A stretch of DNA of 64,000 nt, from NCBI GenBank assembly GCA_044225675.1, contig JBGAIH010000008.1, forward strand, positions 89,316-153,315. The letters run 5' to 3'. Positions 1 to 7,413 of this stretch are shown one piece after another. How positions within the stretch are numbered: position 1 is the first letter of the stretch; each line of letters opens with the position of its first letter. Both the position numbers and the translations under genes were made by a program. The notes below the pieces were generated by a model. That model searched no databases. It was not told the origin of the DNA and saw only the letters and a list, made by a program, of their open reading frames with translations. The stretch is from JACMQX01 sp044225675 (GTDB taxonomy: Bacteria > Pseudomonadota > Gammaproteobacteria > Burkholderiales > Burkholderiaceae_C).

Positions 1-1
1 G

Positions 2-169
2 GACATCGCACGCCTGGCCCGCGACATGATGGGCGGCAACGGCATCAGCGACGAGTTCGGCGTTGCACGCCATCTGGTGAACCTCGAGGTGGTCAACACC
101 TACGAGGGCACGCACGACGTGCACGCGCTGATCCTGGGCCGGGCCCAGACCGGCATCGCCGCGTTCTGA
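2..169 (+). CDS. gcdH: Glutaryl-CoA dehydrogenase, C-terminal end (partial)
   Basis: The open frame enters from the left edge and ends at TGA 167-169, leaving 55 residues. They contain MGGNGISDEF and NTYEGTHDVHALILGRA, the C-terminal signature of acyl-CoA dehydrogenases. The exact wording (GGNGISDE, YEGTHD, HALILGRAQTGI) is closest to glutaryl-CoA dehydrogenase as I know that family. That enzyme oxidatively decarboxylates glutaryl-CoA to crotonyl-CoA in lysine/tryptophan and aromatic degradation, in the cytoplasm with FAD. Family membership is well supported. The substrate assignment is an inference from a short tail, since the catalytic base and most of the FAD site lie outside the window. 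Confidence 0.75.
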   Translation, partial: DIARLARDMMGGNGISDEFGVARHLVNLEVVNTYEGTHDVHALILGRAQTGIAAF

Positions 170-182
170 CGTCACCGCCCTT

Positions 183-764
183 TCAGTCGCGCGGCTTGAG
201 CGTCAGCTCCGGCTCGGGCGGTCGGTTCTGCTCTTCGCGGCGCTGCTGCTCCAGCTTCTGCGCGGTGAGCTTGGCCACGTACTGGAGCTTGCGCAGGTCC
301 TCGGGATGGGCCTCCTCATGCGGGGTGAAGCTGAAGGCGCAGAGCGTGCCGTAGACCTCGCCGCTGCGCAGCACGACCGGCGTGCTCATGTAGGTGCCGA
401 CGGGATAGGACGTCTTCTGCAGCAGCGGCGCGGCCTCGGGCGAGCGGGCCGTGTCATGGATGTACTGCGGCAGGCGGCCGTCCACGACGCGCTGGCACCA
501 GGTCTCCTCCAGCGGATCGGACTCGCCCACCGCCACAACCTGCTGTCCCGGCCGGCTGGCGACCTGGCGGAACACCCGGCGTCCGCCGGTGAACTCCGAG
601 ACGAATACCACGTCCATGTTCATGCGCTCGCGCAGCAGGCGCAGCACCTCGGGCACGCAGTCGTCAATCGCCACATCCGCGGTGTCCGAGGTCGCCACCA
701 GCAGTTCGGACACCTTGACGGTGAGGTCGTCGGGCCCATAGCCGAAATCGTTGAGCGGGTTCAT
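183..764 (-). CDS. GAF-domain protein
   Basis: 193 residues. The middle (about 35-170) reads as a GAF sensor domain: VPEVLRLLRERMNMDVVFVSEF at its start, then a central Y-V-G-T-Y-M-S-T-P-V strand and GEVYGTLCAFSF, the usual closing strand. The C-terminus is a charged, Gln/Glu-rich helix ending in Pro-rich residues. No output domain (GGDEF, kinase, HTH) is present, so this is a stand-alone sensor or a partner protein. It is the last gene of a leftward operon: its ATG overlaps the stop of the 70-residue gene upstream (ATGA, 761-764), and that gene overlaps the FAD monooxygenase. The ligand is unknown; the context hints at a small aromatic or redox cue, but that is inference. Confidence 0.75.
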   Translation of the reverse strand: MNPLNDFGYGPDDLTVKVSELLVATSDTADVAIDDCVPEVLRLLRERMNMDVVFVSEFTGGRRVFRQVASRPGQQVVAVGESDPLEETWCQRVVDGRLPQYIHDTARSPEAAPLLQKTSYPVGTYMSTPVVLRSGEVYGTLCAFSFTPHEEAHPEDLRKLQYVAKLTAQKLEQQRREEQNRPPEPELTLKPRD

Positions 765-973
765 GTCCTTGCCTCCTTGGGAAGAGAAGCCGTCGGATCG
801 GCACTGCGCCGCAGCGCCTGGTCGATCAGCGGCAGAACGTCGCCAGCCGCTGGCTGGCGGGCGATCAGCGACAGGCTGAGCATGGACAGCAGCAGCGGAG
901 CTTTCGCTTCACCCGCCTCGCCCAGCGCCCGGCACAGCGCCGTGTAGCAGATATCGAGATCCTGGTCATTCAT
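761..973 (-). CDS. Small protein, possibly DUF2783 type
   Basis: A 70-residue protein starting MNDQDLDICYTALCRALGEA and ending LPKEART. It is mostly helical and Leu-rich, with no signal peptide. Its ATG lies inside the last codons of the FAD monooxygenase gene (8-nt overlap, 966-973), and its own stop overlaps the GAF gene start by 4 nt, so it is translated in a coupled operon. Size, an acidic-then-Leu-rich pattern and position next to an FAD monooxygenase resemble DUF2783 proteins. I am not certain of the family. A longer open frame in the same phase upstream is an antisense-type shadow within the monooxygenase gene and was not used. Confidence 0.6.
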   Translation of the reverse strand: MNDQDLDICYTALCRALGEAGEAKAPLLLSMLSLSLIARQPAAGDVLPLIDQALRRSADPTASLPKEART

Positions 974-2627
974 GGCAGATCCCCTCGTTTTCCAGAGCGC
1001 GAAGCGCCGCAAGCACAGGCGCCGGATCGAGCCCGCGCCAGCGGCCCAGCACATAGCCGTCAGGCCGCACCAGCACCAGCCCGGTCGGCAGCGACCGGCC
1101 CGATCCGCTCGCAGGCGCCGGCAGCCCGTAGCGCGACCAGGCCTGCCCTGCGGTGTCGGCGTCGGGCTCGATGAGGAGCACGCCCACACCTGCGTCGACG
1201 AGGCGCGCAAGCGCCGGCGCCAGCGCACCGTCGGCGAACACCAGGCAGGTGAAGCCGTGGCCGAAGCACTGGGTCAGGTGCATCGGCCCGTTGCGTCCGG
1301 CCAGCAGCGCCTCGGGCGCCGGCATGCCGGGCGCCGCCGCATCATGCAGCCACTCGCCCTGCTGGCCCGCATTCAGCGGTGAGCCGCTGTAGGCGATGGG
1401 GGCGCTCTGGCGCGGATTGATGAGCGCCCGCACCGCCGGGTCTTGCACGGCGAGACGCAGCGTCGCTTCGCGCAGCAGGCGGAACGCGAAGTCCGGGGGC
1501 GCCATGAACTCGGTGCTCTTGGCGCCGTAGGCAATGTTCTCTCGCGCGGCGTGGACCCGTTCGGCCGAATAGGAGTCGAGCAGGCGCTCGGGGCTCTGGC
1601 CGTGGATCACCCGCGCCAGCTTCCAGGCCAGGTTGCCGGCATCATCGAGCCCCGAATTGAGCCCGCGCACGCCGAAGATCGGCACGAGGTGCGCCGCGTC
1701 CCCCGCGAACAGCACGCGGCCGTGGCGGTAGCTGTCGAGCGTGAGGCACTTGGCGTTGTAGATCGAGATCCACAGGGGCTCCCACGGCTCGTCCTCGCCG
1801 ATCATCGCCAGGTGGCTGCGCACGCGCGGCAGCACGTTCTCGGGCTTGACGGCCTCGGCAGGGTCCTCGTCGTCGCGGATCTGGTAGTCGATCCGCCAGA
1901 CATCGCCGGGCTGCCGGTGCATGAGCAGGGTCGAGCCCGGATTGGACGGCGGATCGAACCAGGCCAGGCGCTCGACCGGCCGGCGCGACTTCTGCACGAT
2001 GTCGACGATCACATAGCGGCCGTCGTACTGCATGCCTGCGAGTTGCAGGCCCAGTTGCTCGCGCACGGTGCTGCGCCCGCCATCGCAGGCCACGACCCAG
2101 TCGGCCTGGAGTTCATGGATGCCGTCAGGCCCTTCCAGTTGGATACGGGCACCATCATCGGCTGGACGCACCTGCGCCAGCCGGGTTGCGAAGCGGACGT
2201 CGGCGGGTCGGCCGTGCGAGAGCGCTGCCTCGCAGGCCAGCGCCTCGACGTGGTGTTGCTGGATGTTGACCATGGGCGCGAAGCGCTGGGTCGGCTCGCT
2301 GGGCATCTGGAAATGGAGGACTTCCGTGTCACGCCAATAGCTGCGTCCACCCACCCATGACAGTCCGGTGCGCACGAGCCCGGCATCCGCGCCGACCCAG
2401 CCAAGAATTTCCTGCGAGCGACGGGACATGCAGATGGCGCGGCTGCCGGTGCACCAGCCCGCATCGGCTTCCGCCACCAGGCAATCGACACCCTCGCTGG
2501 CCAGGAGCGCGGCCAGCGTGAGCCCGACCGGCCCACCTCCTGCGATCAATACCGGCACACGCGAGGGTAGCGGGCGATGGGCCACAGGGGGCAGGGGCAA
2601 GGGCGTGAAGGCAGTCGTGAGCGTCAT
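966..2627 (-). CDS. FAD-dependent aromatic monooxygenase (PheA/TfdB/MhpA type)
   Basis: 553 residues of the class A flavoprotein hydroxylase family. The Rossmann dinucleotide motif AGGGPVGLTLAALLASEG sits near residue 30. The central DWVVACDGGRSTVR matches the conserved DG motif. RVLFAGDAAHLVPIFG near residue 303 is the GD motif that binds the FAD ribityl chain, followed by LNSGLDDAGNLAWKLA. A thioredoxin-like C-terminal region (about 440-553) follows, as in phenol hydroxylase-like members. Such enzymes hydroxylate phenolic or other aromatic substrates using NAD(P)H and oxygen; the substrate here cannot be read from sequence. It is the first gene of an operon with a small protein and a GAF protein. 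The ATG at 2627 leaves a normal 27-residue lead before the FAD motif. Confidence 0.88.
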   Translation of the reverse strand: MTLTTAFTPLPLPPVAHRPLPSRVPVLIAGGGPVGLTLAALLASEGVDCLVAEADAGWCTGSRAICMSRRSQEILGWVGADAGLVRTGLSWVGGRSYWRDTEVLHFQMPSEPTQRFAPMVNIQQHHVEALACEAALSHGRPADVRFATRLAQVRPADDGARIQLEGPDGIHELQADWVVACDGGRSTVREQLGLQLAGMQYDGRYVIVDIVQKSRRPVERLAWFDPPSNPGSTLLMHRQPGDVWRIDYQIRDDEDPAEAVKPENVLPRVRSHLAMIGEDEPWEPLWISIYNAKCLTLDSYRHGRVLFAGDAAHLVPIFGVRGLNSGLDDAGNLAWKLARVIHGQSPERLLDSYSAERVHAARENIAYGAKSTEFMAPPDFAFRLLREATLRLAVQDPAVRALINPRQSAPIAYSGSPLNAGQQGEWLHDAAAPGMPAPEALLAGRNGPMHLTQCFGHGFTCLVFADGALAPALARLVDAGVGVLLIEPDADTAGQAWSRYGLPAPASGSGRSLPTGLVLVRPDGYVLGRWRGLDPAPVLAALRALENEGICHE

Positions 2628-2764
2628 GAATGCACGGCCGGGTGTTGACCCTGCGCACTATAGACGCGCTCGTGTCTGCGGCGAAACCCGGCGGGCGAAA
2701 GCCCATGTCAAGGGCCTTGTCCGCTGGCCGCCGGTCGCGAGACGGGTGCCGAAGCACCCGATGA

Positions 2765-3232
2765 TCAACCGCCGCGACGACGCATCTGGCCGCGGATTTC
2801 CCCGTTGGGGTTGGCGGCGGTGTGGATGTTGAAGTACCAGCGGCCCGCCGCCAGATCGTCGGCCTGGGACTGGGTCAGCACGGCTTCACCCTGAATCGTC
2901 CCCAGTTGCGGCGTACCCAGCGTCACGGGCAGCGCCACCCCGGCATTGGACGACGGATCGGCCGGCCCGTGGAAGTGGGCAGCGGTCGGCGGGCCGCTCA
3001 GGTTCGAGAAGGTGCCGCGCCAGCTGAGCTTCATTTCGGAGGGTTTCCAGACCGCTTCGATCTGGCCCGTGCCGTAGGTCTGCACCGGCGGAACTTCGCC
3101 AGCGCCGTTGAGCGTGGCTTCGAAGATGGTGGTCGTCATCGACGGGCGATGCGACGCGCAGCCGGCAAGGACGGCCGTGCCGATGACCGTCACGGCCAGG
3201 GCGGTGCGCAGGAAAGTGTGGCGTGTGATCAT
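2765..3232 (-). CDS. CHRD-domain lipoprotein
   Basis: 155 residues. The N-terminus is a lipoprotein signal peptide ending in the lipobox LAGC (Cys about residue 25). The rest is a CHRD domain: FEATLNGAGEVPPVQT, LSWRGTFSNLSGPPTAAHFHGPA, and GRWYFNIHTAANPNGEIRGQM are its three hallmark segments. CHRD proteins are secreted or envelope beta-sandwich proteins of poorly known role. A strong ribosome binding site (AAGGAGA) sits about 8 nt before the ATG at 3232. The gene stands alone, divergent from the crotonase gene that begins 227 nt to the right. Confidence 0.9.
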   Translation of the reverse strand: MITRHTFLRTALAVTVIGTAVLAGCASHRPSMTTTIFEATLNGAGEVPPVQTYGTGQIEAVWKPSEMKLSWRGTFSNLSGPPTAAHFHGPADPSSNAGVALPVTLGTPQLGTIQGEAVLTQSQADDLAAGRWYFNIHTAANPNGEIRGQMRRRGG

Positions 3233-3458
3233 TGTGATCTCTCCTTGATGCGGGTTGATGGAACCGCTTCATCATCGGGGCCGGCTCCCCCGGGGACTGT
3301 AGGACGGAGCCGCCGCCAGCTGTCGTCCCGCTGCAGCATGGGGCAAGGCGTGTGCGGCAGCCCACATTGCGCCGTCCGCTCCTGCCGCTGCACGCGCTGG
3401 CGAGGGTCGCGCCTATGATCTGCAGAGAATCACCCCCGAAGAAAAAGGAGACAACACC

Positions 3459-4382
3459 ATGCCCGCCTGGTCCACGCTGCGCATCGACAAGGATGCCGCC
3501 CAACCCCGGATCGCCCGCCTGCTGCTCAATCGGCCCGAACGGCTCAATGCCATCAATGACGAGACGCCGCGCGAGATCCGCGCGGCGGTGGACTGGGCCA
3601 ATGCCGACGAGGAGGTCCACGTCATCGTGGTGGAAGGTGCGGGCAAGGGCTTTTGCGGCGGCTACGACCTGCAGCACTTCGGCGAAGGCCGCATCGACCA
3701 TCCCTGCCAGCAGGAGAGTGCGCCCTGGGATCCGATGGTCGACTACGCCTTCATGAAGCGCAACACGGAAGACTTCATGTCGCTGTGGAAGAGCCCCAAA
3801 CCCACCATCGCCAAGGTGCATGGCTGGGCGGCGGCCGGCGGCAGCGACATTGCGCTGTGCTGCGACCTGCTCGTGATGGCCGACGACGCACGCATCGGCT
3901 ACATGCCCACGCGCGTGTGGGGCTGCCCCACGACGGCGATGTGGACCTACCGGCTCGGCCCGACGCGTGCCAAGCAGCTCATGTTCACCGGCGACACGAT
4001 CGACGGCCGCACCGCCGCCGCCTGGGGCCTGGCCAACGAGGCCGTGCCGCTGGACACGCTGGAGGCGGCCACGATGAAGCTGGCAGCCCGGATCGCCGGC
4101 GTGCCGCGCAGCCACCTCGCGATGCACAAGATGGTGGTGAACCAGGTGCTGCTGGCCATGGGTCTGGAGCAGTCGCAGCAGATGGCCACGATCTTCGACG
4201 GCGTCACGCGCCACAACCCGGAAGGCCTGTGGTTCCGCCGCTATGCGCAGGCCGAAGGCTTCAAGGCCGCAGTGCAGTGGCGCGACAGCGGGCGCCCCAT
4301 CCCGGAAGGCGAGGAAGCCCGGGAGCTGGTGCGGGCCATGGAAGAACACGCGCGGCAGGAGCGCGGCTCAAGCGGCTCGTGA
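3459..4382 (+). CDS. Crotonase-family protein (enoyl-CoA hydratase-like)
   Basis: 307 residues. GAGKGFCGGYDLQHF (about residues 58-72) gives the first oxyanion-hole segment. KVHGWAAAGGSDIALCCDLL (about 119-138) gives the second, followed by the usual helical C-terminus. The start has a clear AAGGAG. The two glutamates that act as acid/base in classical enoyl-CoA hydratase are both replaced: the first aligns with Asp in GGSD, and the second falls in MPTRVWG, where Thr stands in the place of Glu. The reaction therefore need not be hydration; isomerase, hydrolase or lyase activities occur in this superfamily. The C-terminal extension after residue 260 is longer than in short hydratases. It is not in an obvious operon; the next gene is convergent. 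Confidence 0.85.
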   Translation: MPAWSTLRIDKDAAQPRIARLLLNRPERLNAINDETPREIRAAVDWANADEEVHVIVVEGAGKGFCGGYDLQHFGEGRIDHPCQQESAPWDPMVDYAFMKRNTEDFMSLWKSPKPTIAKVHGWAAAGGSDIALCCDLLVMADDARIGYMPTRVWGCPTTAMWTYRLGPTRAKQLMFTGDTIDGRTAAAWGLANEAVPLDTLEAATMKLAARIAGVPRSHLAMHKMVVNQVLLAMGLEQSQQMATIFDGVTRHNPEGLWFRRYAQAEGFKAAVQWRDSGRPIPEGEEARELVRAMEEHARQERGSSGS

Positions 4383-4450
4383 AGAGGCCGACGCGCCTGG
4401 TGCAATGCAAGCCCGCAGCACTGGCTCGCCGGTTGAGACAAACAAGCAAA

Positions 4451-4483
4451 GAGGGCGGCAGCCACATCATGGCCGCCGCCCTC
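4451..4483 (+). terminator. Terminator-like hairpin after the crotonase gene
   Basis: Perfect 9-bp arms GAGGGCGGC (4451-4459) and GCCGCCCTC (4475-4483) enclose a 15-nt loop. There is no T-run after it, so it could terminate weakly or act on both strands between the two convergent genes. The 13-bp repeat array begins 3 nt later. Confidence 0.5.
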
Positions 4484-4485
4484 TG

Positions 4486-4562
4486 AATCACGCGAACGAA
4501 TCACGCGAACGAATCCCGTGAACGATTCACGTGAACGACCCGCGTGAAAGAGTCACGCGAAG
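4486..4562. repeat. 13-bp tandem repeat array, six units
   Basis: Units 1 and 2 (4486-4498, 4499-4511) are identical AATCACGCGAACG. Unit 3 (4512-4524), unit 4 (4525-4537), unit 5 (4538-4550) and unit 6 (4551-4562, running into the stop codon of the next gene) diverge progressively. Each unit carries a TCACGCGA or TCACGTGA core, and in unit 4 TTCACGTGAA is a perfect palindrome. The array fills the gap between two convergent genes. Confidence 0.85.
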
Positions 4563-5510
4563 TTACTTGGCTGCCTTGAGCGTGTCGCGCAAGGCCTTGA
4601 TTTCGTCATGGTTGCGCTGGGCGCCCTGGTACTGGCGCTGCAGGAGCGTCTGAATGCCGGCGGGCAGCGGCTCCTTGAGCGCGCTGCGGTAGCGTGCCAG
4701 GGCCTTGTCTTCGCCACGCTCGCATTCCTCGAGCATGGCCAGATCGCTGAAGCCGGTCAGCGTGCCGCGCACCGCGACCCAGCCGCGATGCAGCATGCCC
4801 GACGCCGTGCCGCCTTCGTCGGCCTTGCCGCCCAGCGAACGGATCTGCGTCGCAATCTCCGAGGCAGCCATGCGACATTGCTCCGCGTGGCGCGTGAACA
4901 GCACCTTCAGGTCCTGGGCCTGCGTGTGGTCGGCGCAGGCGCGGAAGCCATATTCGCCGTCACGGCAGTTTTCCAGGATGTCGTTGAGCGTGTCGATCAC
5001 GTCGTCGTTGTCGATGTCGCCAGCCTGCTCGCCGGCCGCCGCTCGCCAGTTGTCCAGGCGGTCCCAGGCGGCACGCGTGGCCGGTTTGGCCTGCGGCCAC
5101 GAGAGGCTGGAGCCCGCGCGGCTGCGTTCCCAGTCTGCAGCCAGGCTCGGCTCGACGGCATCGAAGTCGTCGCCGTAGCGGCCGCGGCTGCCCCAGCCCA
5201 GACGGTAGGCCGGACCGTAATCGTCGAAGGTGCGGCCGGATTCGTAGTAGCTCTCGCGGGTGTAGGCGTCACGCCAGTAGGCCTCTTCGGCCGTGGGATT
5301 GAACGCTTCAGCCGCCGCCTTGCCGCCGAGCCCGCCTGCGACCGCACCGGCCACCGCGCCCACCAGGGCTCCGGCCGGGCCGCCGAAGGCACCCGCTGCC
5401 GCGCCCGCGACGGCGCCACCGGCTGCAGCGCCCAGGCCCGTCCCGATGGGGTGCGCCCCCGGCTCGTCCGTGATGGGGTCGCGGTTCATGTCCTTGTCTT
5501 CTGCTGCCAT
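4563..5510 (-). CDS. Glycine-zipper / DUF2383 (PA2169-type) four-helix protein
   Basis: 315 residues from the ATG at 5510, which has AGGAG 6-7 nt upstream; the same frame stays open far beyond it, but that extension runs through the 70-bp repeats and was rejected. Residues about 20-65 are a glycine-zipper stretch (GTGLGAAAGGAVAGAAAGAF and following) that could insert in or associate with a membrane. Residues about 65-150 are polar with many Tyr/Trp/Asp. The C-terminal 150 residues read as a DUF2383 ferritin-like four-helix bundle, with ILENCRDGEYGFRACAD and MLEECERGEDKALARYR typical of PA2169-family proteins. The function is unknown; relatives are often stress- or stationary-phase linked (established only loosely). 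Confidence 0.8.
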   Translation of the reverse strand: MAAEDKDMNRDPITDEPGAHPIGTGLGAAAGGAVAGAAAGAFGGPAGALVGAVAGAVAGGLGGKAAAEAFNPTAEEAYWRDAYTRESYYESGRTFDDYGPAYRLGWGSRGRYGDDFDAVEPSLAADWERSRAGSSLSWPQAKPATRAAWDRLDNWRAAAGEQAGDIDNDDVIDTLNDILENCRDGEYGFRACADHTQAQDLKVLFTRHAEQCRMAASEIATQIRSLGGKADEGGTASGMLHRGWVAVRGTLTGFSDLAMLEECERGEDKALARYRSALKEPLPAGIQTLLQRQYQGAQRNHDEIKALRDTLKAAK

Positions 5511-6277
5511 GTCTGTTCTCCTGAGATGATGTTGAGGTGTTGCGCTGCGGAGTCGCTGGTTCTGTCGATCGGCGAGGGCCGCTTGCACCTGTTCATGGTC
5601 GCGCGCATTGCTGTGCGGGGCGGTCAGCGAAGCGGGAACCAGCCTGTAGGAGAAGGCGCCTGATACAAGTCGCGTCTGTCTGGGGGCGGTTGGCTTGCTC
5701 AGTGCGTGGGACGTTGCGGACGCAGACCTCGCGGAAGGCGGGCGGCGTGGACCCTTTCTGCGGAGTGCTCTGCTTGCGCTACGTTGCGGGCGCAGACCTC
5801 GCGGAAGGCGGGCGGCGTGGACCCTTTCTGTGGAGTGCTCTGCTTGCGCTACGTTGCGGGCGCAGACTTCGCGGAAGGCGGGCGGGTTTGCCGGGCCTTC
5901 ACGCGCGATGACTCTTCGTGACTGCGCGTCGGCTCCCATGCACGACCTATCCGGCGGGCGTGCGCCTAAGAGTACAGGCCCCGGTCTCTCGGGCGAGCGA
6001 AGCAACGCACCGCCGGGGTGGGTGGTTCGGGGGGGCGGGCGCAGGGCCAGTCGCGCTGCGTACAAGAGCCGTGCATGCCTGCACGGAGGCAGCGCCAACC
6101 CGTCGGGCGCGCTACAAAAACATCTGCGCGAGGTGCCCGGAGAACGCCCCCCCGGGCCGCCCGCCCCTGCCAACCCAGCAGGCACGACACAGGCACAAAA
6201 CAGGCACAAAACAGAACACCACCGCCTCGGGGTTCCGCCGAGTACCCTCCCCCCCACATGCGACCTAAAGTCAAGCC
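5511..6277. other. 767-bp gene-free intergenic region
   Basis: No credible gene was found on either strand between the divergent DUF2383 and Ldh-family genes. Open frames here are GC-driven and run through repeats. Contents: about two and a half copies of a 70-bp repeat (5711-5885), a G-rich run near 6027-6040, and two 11-bp ACAGGCACAAA units (6189-6199, 6200-6210) about 70 bp ahead of the Ldh-family start. Promoters for both flanking genes must lie here, but I see no convincing -35/-10 pair. Confidence 0.6.
5711..5885. repeat. 70-bp direct tandem repeats, 2.5 copies
   Basis: Copy 1 spans 5711-5780, copy 2 5781-5850, and a partial third copy 5851-5885. Copies 1 and 2 differ at only a few bases; copy 3 stops just after GCGGAAGGCGGGCGG. 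The 70-bp period is not a multiple of three, so the repeats shift frame and do not encode a repeated peptide in a single frame. Confidence 0.9.
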
Positions 6278-7336
6278 ATGACCACGCCCCTCCGCTACCA
6301 CCCCAACGACCTCCTCCGATACGCCCGCGAACTCCTGCGCGAAAGCGGTCTCGACGAAGACAAGTCGGAAGCCGTCGCCTCCATCCTCGTCGAAGGTGAC
6401 CTGCTCGGCCACACCACGCATGGCCTGCAGCTGCTGGCGCCCTATCTGGCCGACATCGAATCGGGGGCGATGCGCAAGGACGGCGAGCCCGAAATCGTCG
6501 CGGACCACCCGGCCGCGCTCACCTGGGACGGCCGCCGCCTGCCGGGCCCCTGGCTCGTCCTGCGGGCCATGGACGTTGCCACGGAACGGGCGCGCACCCA
6601 GGGCACCTGCACCGTCGTCATCCGGCGCAGCCACCACATCGCCTGCCTCGCCGCCTTCCTCCAGCGCGCCACCGACCAGGGCCTCATGATGATCCTCACC
6701 TGCTCGGACCCCAACGCCGCGAGCGTTGCGCCCTTTGGCGGACTCGACCCCGTCTTCACCCCCAACCCGATCTCGGCCGGCATTCCCACAGGCGACGTGC
6801 CCGTCCTCATGGACGTCTCCACCTCGGCCACCACCAACGGCCTCACCGGACGGCTGCACAAGGAAGGCCGGCGCCTGCCGGCCGACTGGGTCATGGATGC
6901 GCACGGGACGCCCGGCAATGACCCTGCCGTCCTGTTCACGCAGCCGGCCGGAACCATCCTGCCCCTGGGCGGCAAGGACTCCGGCCACAAGGGCTATGGC
7001 CTGAGCCTGCTGGTCGAGGCGCTCACCGGAGGCCTGGCCGGTCACGGCCGGGCCGACCCGCGCGAAGGCTGGGGCGCGACCGTGTTCCTGCAGATCCTGG
7101 ACCCACGCGCCTTTACCGGACTCGATGCCTTCACCCGGCAGACCGGCCACGTCACTGCGCAATGCCGCGCCTCGCGGCCGGTGACGCCAGGCACGGCCGT
7201 GCGAACGCCCGGTGAAAGCGGCGTGCGGCTCTCACGCGAGCAGCAGGCTGGCGGCGTGGCACTCTATCCGACCATCCTGCCCGCGCTCGAAGCCTGGGGA
7301 CGCAAGTTCGGCGTCGCGGCGCCTGCGCCCCTCTGA
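6278..7336 (+). CDS. Ldh-family (malate/L-lactate dehydrogenase-like) oxidoreductase
   Basis: 352 residues of the NAD(P)-dependent, non-Rossmann Ldh family (YbiC/ComC/AllD). Supporting segments are VEGDLLGHTTHGLQLLAPYL near residue 40, VVIRRSHHIACLAAFL near 112-127 (the catalytic His-containing motif, usually S/N-x-H-F/I), SVAPFGGLDPVFTPNPIS near 147-164, and GGKDSGHKGYGLSLLVEAL near 229-247. These enzymes reversibly oxidise 2-hydroxy acids to 2-oxo acids. It converges on a tricarboxylate-type transporter operon ending at 7414, so uptake and oxidation of a carboxylic acid is plausible, though the two are not co-transcribed. The exact substrate is unknown. Confidence 0.88.
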   Translation: MTTPLRYHPNDLLRYARELLRESGLDEDKSEAVASILVEGDLLGHTTHGLQLLAPYLADIESGAMRKDGEPEIVADHPAALTWDGRRLPGPWLVLRAMDVATERARTQGTCTVVIRRSHHIACLAAFLQRATDQGLMMILTCSDPNAASVAPFGGLDPVFTPNPISAGIPTGDVPVLMDVSTSATTNGLTGRLHKEGRRLPADWVMDAHGTPGNDPAVLFTQPAGTILPLGGKDSGHKGYGLSLLVEALTGGLAGHGRADPREGWGATVFLQILDPRAFTGLDAFTRQTGHVTAQCRASRPVTPGTAVRTPGESGVRLSREQQAGGVALYPTILPALEAWGRKFGVAAPAPL

Positions 7337-7393
7337 CCCGAGCGTTCAGATACCGCGCCCTCCTCCTGCATGCACGCGGCGCTTCACGCGGCC

Positions 7394-7411
7394 GAGGCGC
7401 AGGGGCGCCTC
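7394..7411. terminator. Symmetric hairpin between convergent genes
   Basis: Perfect 7-bp arms GAGGCGC (7394-7400) and GCGCCTC (7405-7411) with a 4-nt loop, in the 77-bp gap between the Ldh-family gene and tctA. There is no T-run. It could act for either strand. Confidence 0.4.
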
Positions 7412-7413
7412 GC

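Noticed and set aside
2886..4349. 487-residue minus-strand frame opposite the crotonase gene
   Set aside because: The plus-strand gene has a clear ribosome binding site and crotonase motifs; the opposite frame has none.
4486..4562. Could the tandem repeat arrays be CRISPR?
   Set aside because: Units are contiguous without spacers and no cas genes are present.
4563..6257. Minus-strand frame extending the DUF2383 gene to 564 residues
   Set aside because: The extra 250 residues run through 70-bp repeats that shift frame; a good ribosome binding site and family start are at 5510.
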